From contig JAVHKY010000023.1 of NCBI GenBank assembly GCA_035079385.1, positions 8,345,501 to 8,409,500 of the forward strand: 64,000 nucleotides of DNA. Reading direction: 5' to 3'. This document shows, one piece after another, positions 9,709-21,995 of the stretch (positions within the stretch are counted from its first letter, which is position 1; the number at the start of each line of letters is the position of its first letter). The notes beneath the pieces are model-generated. The model had not been told where the DNA came from. It ran no database searches and saw nothing but the letters and a program-made list of their open reading frames with translations. Source of the stretch: Aspidiotus rigidus. Lineage: Eukaryota; Arthropoda; Insecta; Hemiptera; Diaspididae. Position numbers and translations under genes: made by a program.

Positions 9709-12700
9709 TTATTTTTTTTTTCAAATTATTATTCTCAGTTTGCTTTTTCGAAAGGTTTGGCAACGTCGCACTCATAGGTTCTGCATTTACGCCGGCTGCT
9801 AAACATACAAATACATATATGATATGTATAGGTAGAGAAAAAGGTAGGTAGAACCTATAGGCCGTACATTTTTCAGCAACAATAATAGTAGTACTGGTTT
9901 TTCGACGTTCTCTACGCAACAAAGCCGAGGCATCGCGTTATGCGCGAGATTTGATCTACAGCAGTTCCGAAACAGCTGTCCTGTTAATGTGTAGGACACA
10001 CCCCTCCGCCGCACCTACCTTCATCATCCCTTAGCTCTTCGCTCATATTGCACATACCGTACACGTCTAATGTGCATAAAAGAACATAAAATATGGTTCC
10101 GTAACATTTGGTTCGAAATTTCCAATGTCTCTAAGCCGATACCGTACGGCGTGCACAATATTTCTGTGAAATAATTCCAAGTTCATTAACTTTTATCGAG
10201 CTCTTTTACATTTGTCTCGTTCTCGATCAACTTCCTCCTCGTCGTACGTGTCTATGAGTAATTTCCGCATCAATTTACGAGATTAATTTGTTTGCCCTAT
10301 ATCCGATCGTATTTTTTTATTTGCCGACAACGATGAGACCAGAAAAGCATTCCTTTCTAAATTCCTGGATGATGAATAATCACGAATTGTGCATTAGACG
10401 TCTTCATTACGCGCGTATACGGTATTTTATTATATTTTCAAACAAGTCGAAGATGTATTCTTTAAGCGGAGGGTGGATATTACTAGTGGTCACTGACCCG
10501 TCAACAGTTGTTCTCTACAAGGGGATAGAATGAATGAATAAGGTAGGGAAAAGGGTAGCAGTACGGAGGTGTTATCAGGTTTTTCAAGAATATACTACTG
10601 ACTTTTTTTTATTGTGTATCTCGTGGTTAAGGGTGGATTCTAGCGCACCGCTTCACTTCTCGAGAGACCTATACGCGAGATCACCGTTATACAAAGACTT
10701 TTTACAAATGAGCCGTAATTATTGCATCCAATATTAATCATTATCGTAGTCGAGTGATTTTCTTATAACCTACGCTCTATACTTGAAACGAGAATAAAGT
10801 CTTAGATTCTTAATGAAGCATACGTGCGTATATGAGATGAGGAGAATGTATAAGTGTCAATGCCTATGTACGAAGGAAACCTTATACACGGATAGAATTT
10901 CGGTTATAATGGATCGAAATCTATCGAGAGTATTAAAATGGAGCAAATACAGCGGATCCGGATGTGGGCCGTGCAGAGGAAAGCGTTGCTCTTTTCAAAT
11001 AATATTCGTGTAGCCGGCAGTAAAGTAATGCTCTAACTGATGGAAAAAAATGTATATATGCCTGTGTGAATTACTAATTTCCGTGATACGCATATGCGAT
11101 ATACGCGCGGTACCCTGTTATTAATGGGAATCACGTGGTGGTTCGCGCTTCACGGTAGCTCCTGGAAAGTTAGAAAATCCGTAAATTCGAACATATGCGA
11201 CTCGCGACTCTAGTGCACCTTGAGAACTCGATTTAGACGCTTCAAACTGTAAAAATTAGTAATTTACAGTAGCTCTTGGAAAAGTTTTTGACCCGGCGCA
11301 AAGAATGTCATACTTGTACCGTGAAGTTATCTCGGAGAAACGTACCTGCGGGAAAGATTAGTTTGAACACGTTTTAACCAATGGACTGCAATAATCGAAG
11401 GATTGAAACGCTGTTTTACAAAACTGAGCCTGGAAGGTGCACAACTTACTACACAGTCGAGATAAACTAGACAACATCGCTAAAATCATCCGTCCGATCT
11501 TTCGCAATTGTTCAAAAGATCGGATTATATTGCTCTTTAAAAACTATTCACAGGAGCAGTGGTGATTTTCGGCAAAAAATGTTCTGTTTGACCTCTTGAG
11601 TTTTGTAGGGCAAATGAAAATGCTCCTTCTTACTACTTTAATGATAAAACGGATGATCGCGAAAATCAGTCGTCTCATTCTCTAATTGTAGCGGGTCACA
11701 ATTAGACCAGCATGTACACAATGCTGTACACGCCTATACTGTATAGTTATATTCATGGAGTCTGCACTTAATCAAAAATTCCGCTACCAATTCAACCCTA
11801 AAAAAAAAAAAAAAAATCGAACCCAATGAAGTTATTTATCGAACCCGCGGTTTTACCTGATATAAATGATTTTATGCTGGTTTTTGTCAACCAATCAACA
11901 ACGTTTCTTCCGTTCACATGAAGGTTAGGTAGTTCAGAAATTGCTCACTTTTCTTCCGTTGAAGTCGTAGGCTATAAGACGCAATCTCTACTGTACATTT
12001 AGCAGTAATCTCGTTTACCTGAGTACAACAGCTATTCATTATCAATTCTCGCGCATGAAAATGGTTTCTTCTTTCCCAACGATACTGGTTTTCAAAAGAA
12101 TCTCGGCGATCACAAAAATTGACCTTTTTTTCCGCTACGAGAGAGAGAAGTATATGCTTCAAAAATAGTTGTGATGTTATTCATTCTCTGCACCTGGCCG
12201 TGGCTGATGCTACCGTATGTAGTGATTCTGTGTGTACCCCTGTAGTCTTTTGCGCGCTCTTTAACGTTTTTACGCGTTCCTGTATTATAAGTTACGTCTA
12301 TAGAACTATTCTTTGCGAGTTTTATCGCACGAAATTTCATCTTTGTAAAGAGTGACATTTGACCTTTTGACCAAATCATCCGTGTGTGATTATTTTTTGG
12401 TTTTTGAAACCGTTACGAGCGGCAACTTCTCGTCTGCTAAATAATTTTCTGTACGGGTCCATCGGGATGATGGGCGTCTTATGTTTTTTCCGTTTGAGTT
12501 TGGCTGAGTGCAGTAGAAATTTTTTGATGATTTCAACTTGGAGAACCGTCTCGAGAGCGAGGAGTGAAGTTCATCAAACAATCATACGTATTGAAGAATT
12601 TGTAAACATTCTGTTGGAAACGATTGTAAAGTGCAATTGAGGTTTATATCGAGCTTGTATGCTCATCCCATCACAAAATCCCGGCAATTCTAAGTGAGCA

Positions 12701-13946
12701 TTATAGTTTGAAGTAAGTAGAAACGATCTCAGTGGAAGGTAAGATCATTGCAAGGAAGTGATTTTCAATATTTTTATGGGCTTCTGTGTGGCCGTGTGCG
12801 AAGTATGTGAAAAATGTTGAATTGTGGACACTCGTTGTGAGAAATGATCTGTATCGAAAATCGGAATCTGTTCCTAAGTTTCTTCGAAATAAGAATAAAA
12901 ATGATGTAGTATTGCTGTTCGAGAGAGAAAAATGGATGGTGGGCCTATATTATAAGGTAGGTTCAACTTATATTTATAAAGATAAATGAAAATTCTCTTC
13001 GAGTTTCTAAATTATCATCCTTTAAATCCTTTTTACTCTTCCATCTCGCAGAAATATCTTCTCTCGTTCAATGCGATCACGGTCTATCAGGTAACAAACA
13101 TATTTGTACCTGTACTTTTTTCGTGGAAAAAAACGGTTTTGCATTGTGTCCACCGATGTTCATACGATGTTTTGATAATGCTATCTAGTATATTGTTATT
13201 GTTTAGTATATGGCATCGGTTGTTCAAATAAACGTGATGTCGCGTGACTCTGGTTCAACGAAGGTTCAAAATCCACTGACATGCCGACTTGATCCACGGA
13301 AGTCTTGTTCACGCCTTCAATCTCACTTGTTTTCCCAAATGGATTGTGAAACTACAAAAAAGCCGCCATGAGGCTGCAAACTGTAACCTTTTGAAAGGGA
13401 TGTGGTCACCAAAACTTCCCACTATTGAGACGTGTGGAAATTCTAGAGAATACCTATTTTTAGATTCCTGCTGTTTGTGTTCTATTTCTGTCCCTGCTTC
13501 AGTGGAACCGTAGGATTCAGGTCAATTCGCGGTGGTTACAAGACTGGTGCCTAATTTTTCTTCCCTTTTCTCTCAGTGTTTTCGTTGGTGACTGTTTAAG
13601 TGAAGTTTTACGAAGTGTTTCGATTGGTTTCTTACTTTTAGCTTTTTATTGATAGATTTGTCAGTATCGTCAAGTAGGCCAAACGTGTCAAGTGTATAGG
13701 TATCGGTTAGATTTGGAAGATGGTTTATTTAAAGGGTCCTTAGAAGGAAAGTATAAAAAATCTTGCTCTCGGTATAGAGTATTTTCATGGCTTGGCGGAT
13801 CTTAATGCTTTAAAAGGGGGCTGCAGGGAGTTTGAAACTGAAAAAACTTTTAAAACACTCTTCTTCAAAATTAGTGAATCTTCATTTATCCGCAGTGTGC
13901 GCGAGGTCTTCGACATAATTATTTCGACTATACAGATCTACCGACG
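9186..13946. other. anonymous AT-rich DNA with microsatellites, no gene seen
   Basis: No frame with a recognisable domain. It contains a (TTA)n tract at about 9679-9709 and an A run near 11800-11815. Open frames of 60-90 codons on both strands overlap one another and lack conserved features. The stretch could be intergenic or part of a long intron. Confidence 0.5.
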
Positions 13947-15125
13947 GTCTAGACCCGTTAAACCATGTCTACCGTCAATTTAGGGTCGATTCCGAGTCAT
14001 AGGCAATGTCGACTCAAAGTCTACGTTAAATCGACATCTTTACCGATGTCCATAAAAATACAGTCGATTTACATGATGACGTCGATTTGAAGTCGAAATA
14101 TCGTCGACTCAGAAGGAAACATTTTGTCCAATTGGATTTCTATATTAATTCTTATCAATATAAATGAAATATAAAAAATTCGTGCGCACGATGTCGATGG
14201 CAACAAATGGTGGATTTTCGGTTGACGACAACATTTTCATTGTCGACATGGAATCGACTTAAAATCGAAGTCGATTTTGAGTCGATTTAAATTAGGCCTT
14301 AATGTTAACCAAAAATCGACGGTAGGTTGACTCATTGTCAGCGTCGAAATTGAGTCGATTTCTGGTCGATAAAAAATTCGAAAAAGTCGACTCGAAATCG
14401 ACGTTGATTATCAGTCGACAAAAAATTTGAATTCTATTTAATGATGTCGACTTGTTTTCGACTCTTTATCGACCTGTTTGTTTCTGTAAGTAAGTAGCGT
14501 ATACAGGAATTTTTTCGGGGGGGGGGGGGGGGGTAGTCCAAAAATGATGTGATGTGATGCTGTCGTATCCTTCCTATCATAATTGATTTTTATTTTTGGG
14601 GAAATCACAAAGCTTCTGGGGGTCAACCCCGCTCGCGTATGCCAATGTAACTTCACTACTTGCATATGAGTTACGTATTCACACTTACTTAAGAGGGTGG
14701 TAACATACTTAATTTTTGAGAAGCGACGTTGATGTAAAGTGAACGTAAAATTATATATTTTGAATCGACTTCATCTTGACGTCAATTCACAGTACGTAGG
14801 CATAACATCATCCATTCAAAATTGACTTCAGTTCGGGACAAGCGAAATTTATGATTCATTTTCGATGTCCATTTAGGGTGTATACTAGAGTCATGTAGGT
14901 ACTCCAAATCGACTTCTTGTCGACGTCGAATCGAAATTCATTAAATTCTGTTCGCTCATGATCGACTTAATTTCTACGTCGATTGCAGGACTCAGGTTGA
15001 AACGGATGAGTCGATTTTACGTCAATTTGCAGTCGTTTAGGGTCGATTAAATTATTGAAATAATGGGTCGGCAACAAGACGTCGAATTGACGTCAGATCA
15101 ACGTCGATTTACAGTCGACATCAGG
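13947..15125 (+). mobile_element. TCGA-saturated non-autonomous element, copy 1
   Basis: The left end (13953-14010) matches the reverse complement of 56270-56340 over about 60 bases, starting CCCGTT(G/A)AACCATGT and including GAGTCATAGGCAATGT. Internal blocks match in the same order, for example TCGACCTGTTTGTTTCTGTAA near 14470. GTCGA/TCGAC/ATCGA words recur every 15-25 bp in both orientations. There is no coding frame. The right end becomes dissimilar after about 15040, so this copy may be truncated there. It carries a 161-bp insertion absent from the other copy. The family is not one I recognise. Confidence 0.7.
14490..14650. mobile_element. 161-bp insertion in TCGA-element copy 1, with a 17-G run
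   Basis: Aligning the two TCGA-element copies shows an occupied and an empty site. Here TGTAA (14485-14489) is followed by about 160 bp and then TGTAA again (14646-14650) before the shared sequence resumes. The insert contains an uninterrupted G run (14517-14533) and, near its other end, CTGGGGGTCAACCCCG, giving G-rich and C-rich ends. The 5-bp TGTAA repeat is consistent with a target duplication. Confidence 0.55.
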
Positions 15126-15360
15126 TTGTTTTTAGGAGAGAGGTTGACAAAGAATTTTACTGCATAAAATATATTAACGTAGGACCGTTTGAGAAAAATA
15201 AATATTTTCAATATCATCATAGTGATTCCTGGAGGCCTTTCTCGAGTACCTACAGTCTCACAAGGCAGTGACTTTTGCCGTTTGGCAGGTACTGACGGAC
15301 TGTACTCTGCCTGTAGTCCAGTAAAATTGCCCAAAAAAAAGATCACCAATTATAGAAACT

Positions 15361-15775
15361 GGTACAGAAGCTAAACTCGGTAAAATTATTAAGAAACTTC
15401 TCCTCAGTCATTTTCCAAGTCTCCTCATTATTCCAACGATCTTAAAGGAAAAATGTTCAAACAAAACTTGTTTCCCGGAAAATATCCTATAAAAAAGCTC
15501 ATTACCAATTTTTTCTAAATGTGCACTATTACGCCGTTTAGTACAGACTAACAATGTTGATTAACACAATGATTATAGATTCCAAAATGACGATATTTAC
15601 TTGTCTCATACGCTGTGGCGATAGTGCATTTGAGGCTAGGAAATTTTACAAAAAACAATTTTCATCCACACATTTTCTCTCTATAGTTATTTTTTTGGAA
15701 GTTGGAGCTAGAAAACAGAAGGTAATCATCAGTAATTTTTACTATATCAGGCCATTTTGAAGGTTGCAAAATACA
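15361..15775. mobile_element. foldback element, family FB1, copy A1
   Basis: The left arm starts with AAACTCGGTAAAATTATTAAG and runs through AAACTTGTTTCCCGG to a centre near 15560. The right arm is the diverged reverse complement (GGAAATTTTACAAAAAACAA then AGTTGGAGCTAGAAAACAG). The central block carries ACGCCG...ACTAACAATGTTGATTA. The same arms appear at 15795-16330, 19745-21995 and 57215-57505. No coding capacity. Confidence 0.65.
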
Positions 15776-15794
15776 AAAAATGATGTAGAGGCAA

Positions 15795-16330
15795 AATTCA
15801 GTATAGTTAGAAACCTTTTCCTGAGTTTCCTCGACATTTCAAGTGGAACTTAGTCACCCAGAAGTATGCAAAAAGATCATTTTTTCATTTTCTAGCTCTA
15901 GCTTGTGAAAGAATGATTTTAGAGGAAAAATGTTCAGACAAAACTTGTTCCTCGTAAATTTTCCTATAAAAAATCTCTGTATGCATTTTTTCTAAAAATG
16001 CATTTTTACGCCGCTACAGCGCGTGACAATTAGTACTCACTAACAATGTTGATTAGTGTGCGCTAAACAGTGATGTTTACTTGTCACCCGCAATGGCGGC
16101 GTAACAGCGCATTTATAGGAAAATATGTAGAGAGCTTTTTTATAGGAAATTTTACAAGGAACAATTTTTGTTCCAGCAATTTTTCTCTAGAATTATTTTT
16201 TCATGCGCTATAGTTGAAAAATAAAAAAATTACCCCTTCGTAAATTTTTGAAAAAAATACCATTGCTTGGAATGTTGAGGAAACTTGAGAAAAAGTTGAG
16301 GAGAAGGTTTTTACCCTTGTACCACGTTTT
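15795..16330. mobile_element. foldback element, family FB1, copy A2
   Basis: A nearly full palindrome: TACGCCGCTACAGCGCGTGAC near 16010 faces GTCACCCGCAATGGCGGCGTA near 16090, around the centre ACTAACAATGTTGATTAGTG near 16045. Outer arms carry AACAAAACTTGTTCCTCG and the inverse GGAACAATTTTTGTTCC, ending in GAGGAGAAGG. It lies directly after copy A1. Confidence 0.7.
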
Positions 16331-19300
16331 GAATTAGTATGTGACCTTTACCAATCAGTGGGATGGGTGTACTTGGAAGAGTGCGGTAAGTCTATTCCAT
16401 TGATTGACGTCCAAAGGTTTTTCCTCGCAACAGGTCACAATTACTGCTATGGCTAATTACTAATATTTTTTTTTTTAATTGACCTAATTTAGACCAGGAC
16501 TTGAAAAAACTCAATATTTTTTCGAGTAGATTTTTCAAGAACTTGGTTTGAGGTGATTTGCGTGTTTTAATTATACAAATTATATCCTTCTCTAAATTAC
16601 TTTTTTTACTCGTCGAGCGATTCTTGAGTTCTCTCAGGGCTTTCGAGAATTCTCTCAAATACTATTAGTTAGATATGAAGTTACTTTTTCAGTTTAAACC
16701 CGCTCGATTTCGACTTGTGACACTCATAATAATAAAGTAAATTTCAATGCATCATTCGAATTCATGCGGGTTGTTTGTCGTGTCGCCTAGATAGTCATCA
16801 CCGCTTGGCAAATTTATCTAAAAACAGAAATGCCAGCCGTATGAAAATTACATCGCGTTCGTCGGTCAGTATACTATCGTCCGTCGAAAATGCTATTTTC
16901 ACAAAAGTAATTTATCCTTTTCACACGTAATTATACCGAGTCCGAAATATTACGGATAGCGAAGGTGTCAGAAAAATGGATCATCCTCGTTAATTAATTT
17001 TCTTTCTCTTTTTCCCATTTTCCCACCCGTTGCTTACCTGTATGGTCTTTATTGTAAATACATTATTTCATTATCGGAGGACACAAACGGTATATTTCTG
17101 CCATAATATAGGTATAGTGCACGTGATGGTCCGCGTCCGATGCAAACGGAATTTTCTGAAACGCCTTTAAATGCTACTTCGTATATTATATGTGCGTATG
17201 TAGGTATAGGTTTTTTTTTCAGTATTATTAAAACTACAAATTACGTTCCTTTAGATTGAACAGACAACAGGATATGGTTCACTGGTTGTCTGTCCGTCTG
17301 TCTGCTTGTCTGTCTGTCTCCTTGTTTGCCTATCTTTGCTCTCTCTCTTTCTATACTTTGTTAGACAGATGGCGTCTCCTAGTAGACACCTGGTGTACCC
17401 TTCTTGTTCCCCCGTGCCCTTCGGTTACCATATACTACGTACTGTATAATATACGTTCATGCCGGATTATTCTATTGTTTATTTTTATAACGAATATTCT
17501 CGTTCTTTTTTTTTTTTTTTGAAAATTTTCGATGAGACTGGTTTCGCGCTTTCGAGTTTGTCGAAGCGAAAAAGACGAACAAAAATCTTCTTTCCGCACG
17601 CTTTTTCATTAGTAGGCGAGCTTTTCTCGAAAATTATGACGCATAAGGCTGGATGACTTCATTCGTCGTGTGAGCTCAGAACAGATGACACATCTAGTGG
17701 AGGCCCTATTTTCTCGTTGTACCGCGCTTCCCGGAGAAATCGTACGCGAAATCGGCGAGGATTAGACATTAAATTCGTGTTCCATTAACAAATAAAGCGG
17801 GATCACGATGTTTTATCATTTATTCAAATTACGAATCATGGAAGACCTGTGGGTGTCCTAATGAGTGCCTAATAGGAAGAGGGTGCATTAATGAGAGGAC
17901 AAGTACCGTGCGTTATGATGGATGTAAAAATTCATTTCGACCAAGTACGAAAATCGGAATAGGTAATATTTGTTCGGAAAAACTTCCCTTATAATCCTGA
18001 AAACGTGAAAATTTCTTTTTTTAATTTCGTCACCCTTAGTATCCTGTAAAAGCCTCCATAGCGGCGTCGAAGTCTCCTTTTTTTTTTTCGCTCATATTTT
18101 TATTTTTACATTTTCGTATTTAGCATATGTTACCGTAAAAACGTTGTGGAAATACGACAGGGAAAACGTGTTCGTTATTATAAGTCGAAATTTAGCTATT
18201 CATTCGTTCTGGTCTTCCTATATATAATATTTTAAATTAATATACGCCGCGCTAACAAATGTCATAATCTTCAGCAAACTGTCGGAATTTCGTAATTTAT
18301 TGAGGGTTCGTGTTTTTCGCCTTATGCGTATGTACGGACATTTTTCAAAAGTATCATGTTAAAAATGCAGTGTTGCACTTTTCTCAGTCGTTCAAAAAAT
18401 ACGCGCTTTTTCGAGAGAAAAAAAAAAACAAAATAATATTCGTTTTATTATTAGGATTTTCGTGCGGTGCTAGAGAAATAGTGACATATTCTGGGTAACC
18501 CTGTGCCGTACATTACGAAGTGCTCTTGTTTCCTCGAGAGTCTCTCACGACCCGTACTCTTGGTAAACCGGAAGCCGGCCGTCGAATACACTCGCGGCAT
18601 TCAGTTTAAGGAAGTTTCATATTAAAGATCGTTTAGAACGTGCAAACAACAGAGCAATACAGACAGACGATGGATAAAGGCTGTGATTGTCTGCCTTTCC
18701 CTGCCCTATTTATTTAATCATTTAAACGAGATTAAACAACTGAACTGTTTTCATAAATTAATTCTGCCTGAAAAGTGGAAATTATATATTACAGTTTGTC
18801 GGAAGAAGTACGCGTGTGTCGATATCGTTCGGACGATCGCGAGTTCTATCACCCCAGCGGTGAAAGGATAAATACACCGACAATATTTCCGCGTAGGGAA
18901 AAAAATATAAAAATTAACGAGGGGCTGGACGGAATTATTCCACCTGTTAGTCGTATAATTCACAATGCAGATCACCATTTTCCGTGTTTCTCTTCATTCA
19001 CCAATAGAAAGGATGATGAAGGTCTTTAACCCGTTAATTTAGGGGTGGTAGCGTCGTATTTACCTCGCGCCGCCGTCATCGGATAGCGACAGAGTCATCC
19101 TCTTATACGTTTCTTATGTCTCTCTCTCCCCCTATTTAGAGTGTTTCTTTTCTGCGCGTGTAAGAAAAGGTATTTTAAATTTATATATGTATACACATTC
19201 GGGTGCCGCACACCTATGCTTCTGTATATACCTCTATCCATTACATTAGTATTATAGCGATAATACCTTTACGTCTTTTCAACCCTCATTTTCTCAAATA

Positions 19301-19744
19301 GGTCAGTGGGTTACCTTGGACAAGTTCGTCTACCTTGAACATGTCTTATACTGGGGTAAAGACCCTTCTGTTCTGGGATCTGTAACAACATTATTAAAAA
19401 ATAAAGGTCGGGCGTGTGTAATAAGAATCGCGTGAAAATAATATTAGGTCGTGCAAGCGTGTGGTGTCAATATCAATCTATCGTTGATTTTCGACTTTAT
19501 TTTGGGCTATTGTGAAATAAAGAATTCAATGCGGTAAACCCTGAATTAATTATTTCTCCTACGTTCCACCTCTTCGAGAATAAAGAGATACAATATCTGT
19601 TTTAGGATTTCGTTAAGGTTTCCGGGTTTCGAAACGTCTATACATGTCATTATGGAGTTGACATTATTTGACCCTGTAGGTCAAAGGTCAATTAGTTTCA
19701 ACTATACATTGTTGCAGTTTTGAACAAGAATTTCAGTCCAATAA
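16331..19744. other. anonymous DNA with a (TGTC)n microsatellite, no gene seen
   Basis: No recognisable frame. An imperfect TGTC/GTCT repeat occupies about 17287-17321, producing a spurious serine/leucine/cysteine-rich frame. Parts near 18500-18620 and 18830-18960 are relatively CpG-rich, but I see no supported exon. Confidence 0.45.
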
Positions 19745-21995
19745 AATTAGGCACTGTATTATTCAAAAATTGTGAAACTCAAGTCAGTAGGAACATTCTC
19801 CTGAGTCTTTTTTCAAGTTTTCTCAATGGTACAAGTGAAGCTTCGTACCCTACAGTGGTATGAATAGATAATTTTTCTGTTTTTTGCCTCTGAGCTGTAA
19901 AAAAAGTGATCCTAGAAAGAAAAATGTTCGAACTAAAATTGTTTCTAGTAAAATTTCCTAGAGGAAAGCTCTCTACATATTTTTTTCAAATATGCTCTGT
20001 TACACCGCTCTAGTGTGTGATAAGTGAACATCTTTCAATTCTAAATAGTGAGGATGTAAAGTGAAAATTGTTTTCTTTTTCAACTTTAACTTGTGAACAA
20101 ATGATTCTAAAGGAAAAATGTTCGAACAAAAATTGTTCGGCGTTAAATTTTCTATAAAAAAGGTCTCCACATATTTTTTCCATAAATGCATTGTTACACC
20201 GTTACATAAGTGAACATCTCTTACTGTTTGCTAAAGAGAGTGCAACAAAGCAATTTTTTTGTTTTTTAACTCTACCTTGTGAACAAATGACTTTCAAGGA
20301 AAAGTGTTCAAACAAAAATTGTTTGATGTCAAACTTACTACAAAAAAGCTCTCAACAAATTTTTCCCATAAATGTATTGTCATACCGCCACAGCACGTGA
20401 CAAGTGAATACCTTTTACTTTTTGCTGAAGAGAGTGCAACGAAGTAATTTTTTTGTTTTCAACTCTATCTTGTGAACAAATAACTTTCAAGAAAAAATGT
20501 TCAAACAAAAATTGTTCCTCGTCAAATTTTCTATGAAAAAGTTGTCTACATATTTTTTCTATAAATCCATTGTTACGCCGCTACAGTACGTGATGAGTGA
20601 ACATCTCTTACTGTTTGCTAAAGAGAGTGCAACAAAGCAATTTTTTTGTTTTTCAACTCTACCTTGTGAACAAATAACTTTCAAGGAAAAGTGTTCAAAC
20701 AAAAATTGTTTGTTGTCAAATTTACTACAAAAAAGCTCTCAACATATTTTTCCCATAAATGTATTGTCATACCGCCACAGCACGTGACAAGTGAACATCT
20801 TTTACTTTTTGCTAAAGAGAGTGCAACAAAGTAATTTTTTTTGTTTTTCAACTCTATCTTGTGAACAAATAACTTTCAAGAAAAAATGTTCACACAAAAA
20901 TTGTTCCTCGTCAAATTTTCTATGAAAAAGTTGTCTACATATTTTTTCTATAAATCCATTGTTACGCCGCTACAGTACGTGACAAGTGAACATCTTTTAC
21001 TGCTTGCTAGGAGTTCAATGAGGTAATTTTTTAATTTTTCAACTCTAACTTGTGAACAAATGATTTTAGAGAAAAAATGTTGAAGTAAAAATTGTCCCTT
21101 GTGAAATTTTCTACAAAAAAGCTTTCAACATATTTTTCCCATAAATGTATTGTTATACCACCACAGCACGTGACAAGTGAACACCTTTTACTTTTTGCTA
21201 AAGAGAGTGCAACAAAGTAATTTTTTTTGTTTTTCAAATCTATCTTGTGAACAAATGATTTTCTAGGAAAAATGTTCGAACAAAAACTGTTCCTCGTCAA
21301 ATTTTCTATGAAAAAGTTGTCTACATATTTTTTCCATAAATTCATTGTTACGCCGCTACAGTACGTGACAAGTGAACATCTTTTACTGCTCGCTAGGAGT
21401 TCAATGAGGTAATTTTTTAATTTTTCAACTCTAAATTGTGAACAAATGATTTTAGAGAAAAAATGTTGAAGTAAAAATTGTTCCTTGTGAAATTTTCTAA
21501 GAAAAAGCTCCCTGCATATTTTTCCATAAATACATTGTTACGCTGCTACAGCGTGTGACAAGTGAATATCTTTTCAGCGCTAGAATCGCACTTCCGAAGG
21601 TACTAACACATCCATATTTGCACGACGCACATCGAATTTTTCTGGTTTCCTTATCAATTTTATTGAAAACTATCGCACCGGTTGACCAGTCCAAATTTAG
21701 TCCAAATAAATAACATTTTGCGCACTAATCAAGTTGTGCACTGCACTGAGTAGTAATTTTCACACACTGTAGCGGTGTAACAATGTTTGTGTGGGAAAAA
21801 TATGTAAAGAGCTTTCTTACAGGAAATTTTACCAGGAACAATTTTTGTTTGAACTTTTTTTTTAAAAAAACATTTTTTTACAACTTGGAGCTAGAAAACA
21901 GAAAAATGACCCGTTTGAACCATTCTGCCAAATGAACTTGGAGAAACGACTGGGAAGAAAGTTTGTTTTGCCGAGTTTCGCTTCTGTAACCTTTA
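19745..21995. mobile_element. foldback element, family FB1, copy B, expanded by a ~195-bp satellite
   Basis: The left end (GTGAAACTCAAGTCAG... near 19775) and right end (GCCGAGTTTCGCTTCTGTAA near 21970) are the FB1 arm termini in inverted orientation. The interior is a tandem amplification of the arm sequence (20180-21560). Near 21740-21850 the right arm reads CACTGTAGCGGTGTAACAATG then GGAACAATTTTTGTT. No transposase frame is seen. The open frames at 20191-20787 (plus) and 21031-21345 (minus) are satellite translations. Confidence 0.65.
20180..21560. repeat. ~195-bp satellite with alternating dimer (higher-order) structure
   Basis: The junction word before CACGTGACAAGTGAACATC recurs at about 20189, 20372, 20568, 20760, 20957, 21146, 21343 and 21534, a spacing of 183-197 bp. 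Two unit types alternate: one has GTCATACCGCCACAGCACGTGAC (shown here split: GTCATACCGCC, ACAGCACGTGAC), the other has TTACGCCGCTACAGTACGTGA. Adjacent units differ, while units two apart are nearly identical. This implies amplification of a ~388-bp dimer. Confidence 0.85.

Noticed and set aside
20191..20787. Two similar frames suggesting duplicated small genes
   Set aside because: They are the same satellite unit read in frame; the other strand is equally open.
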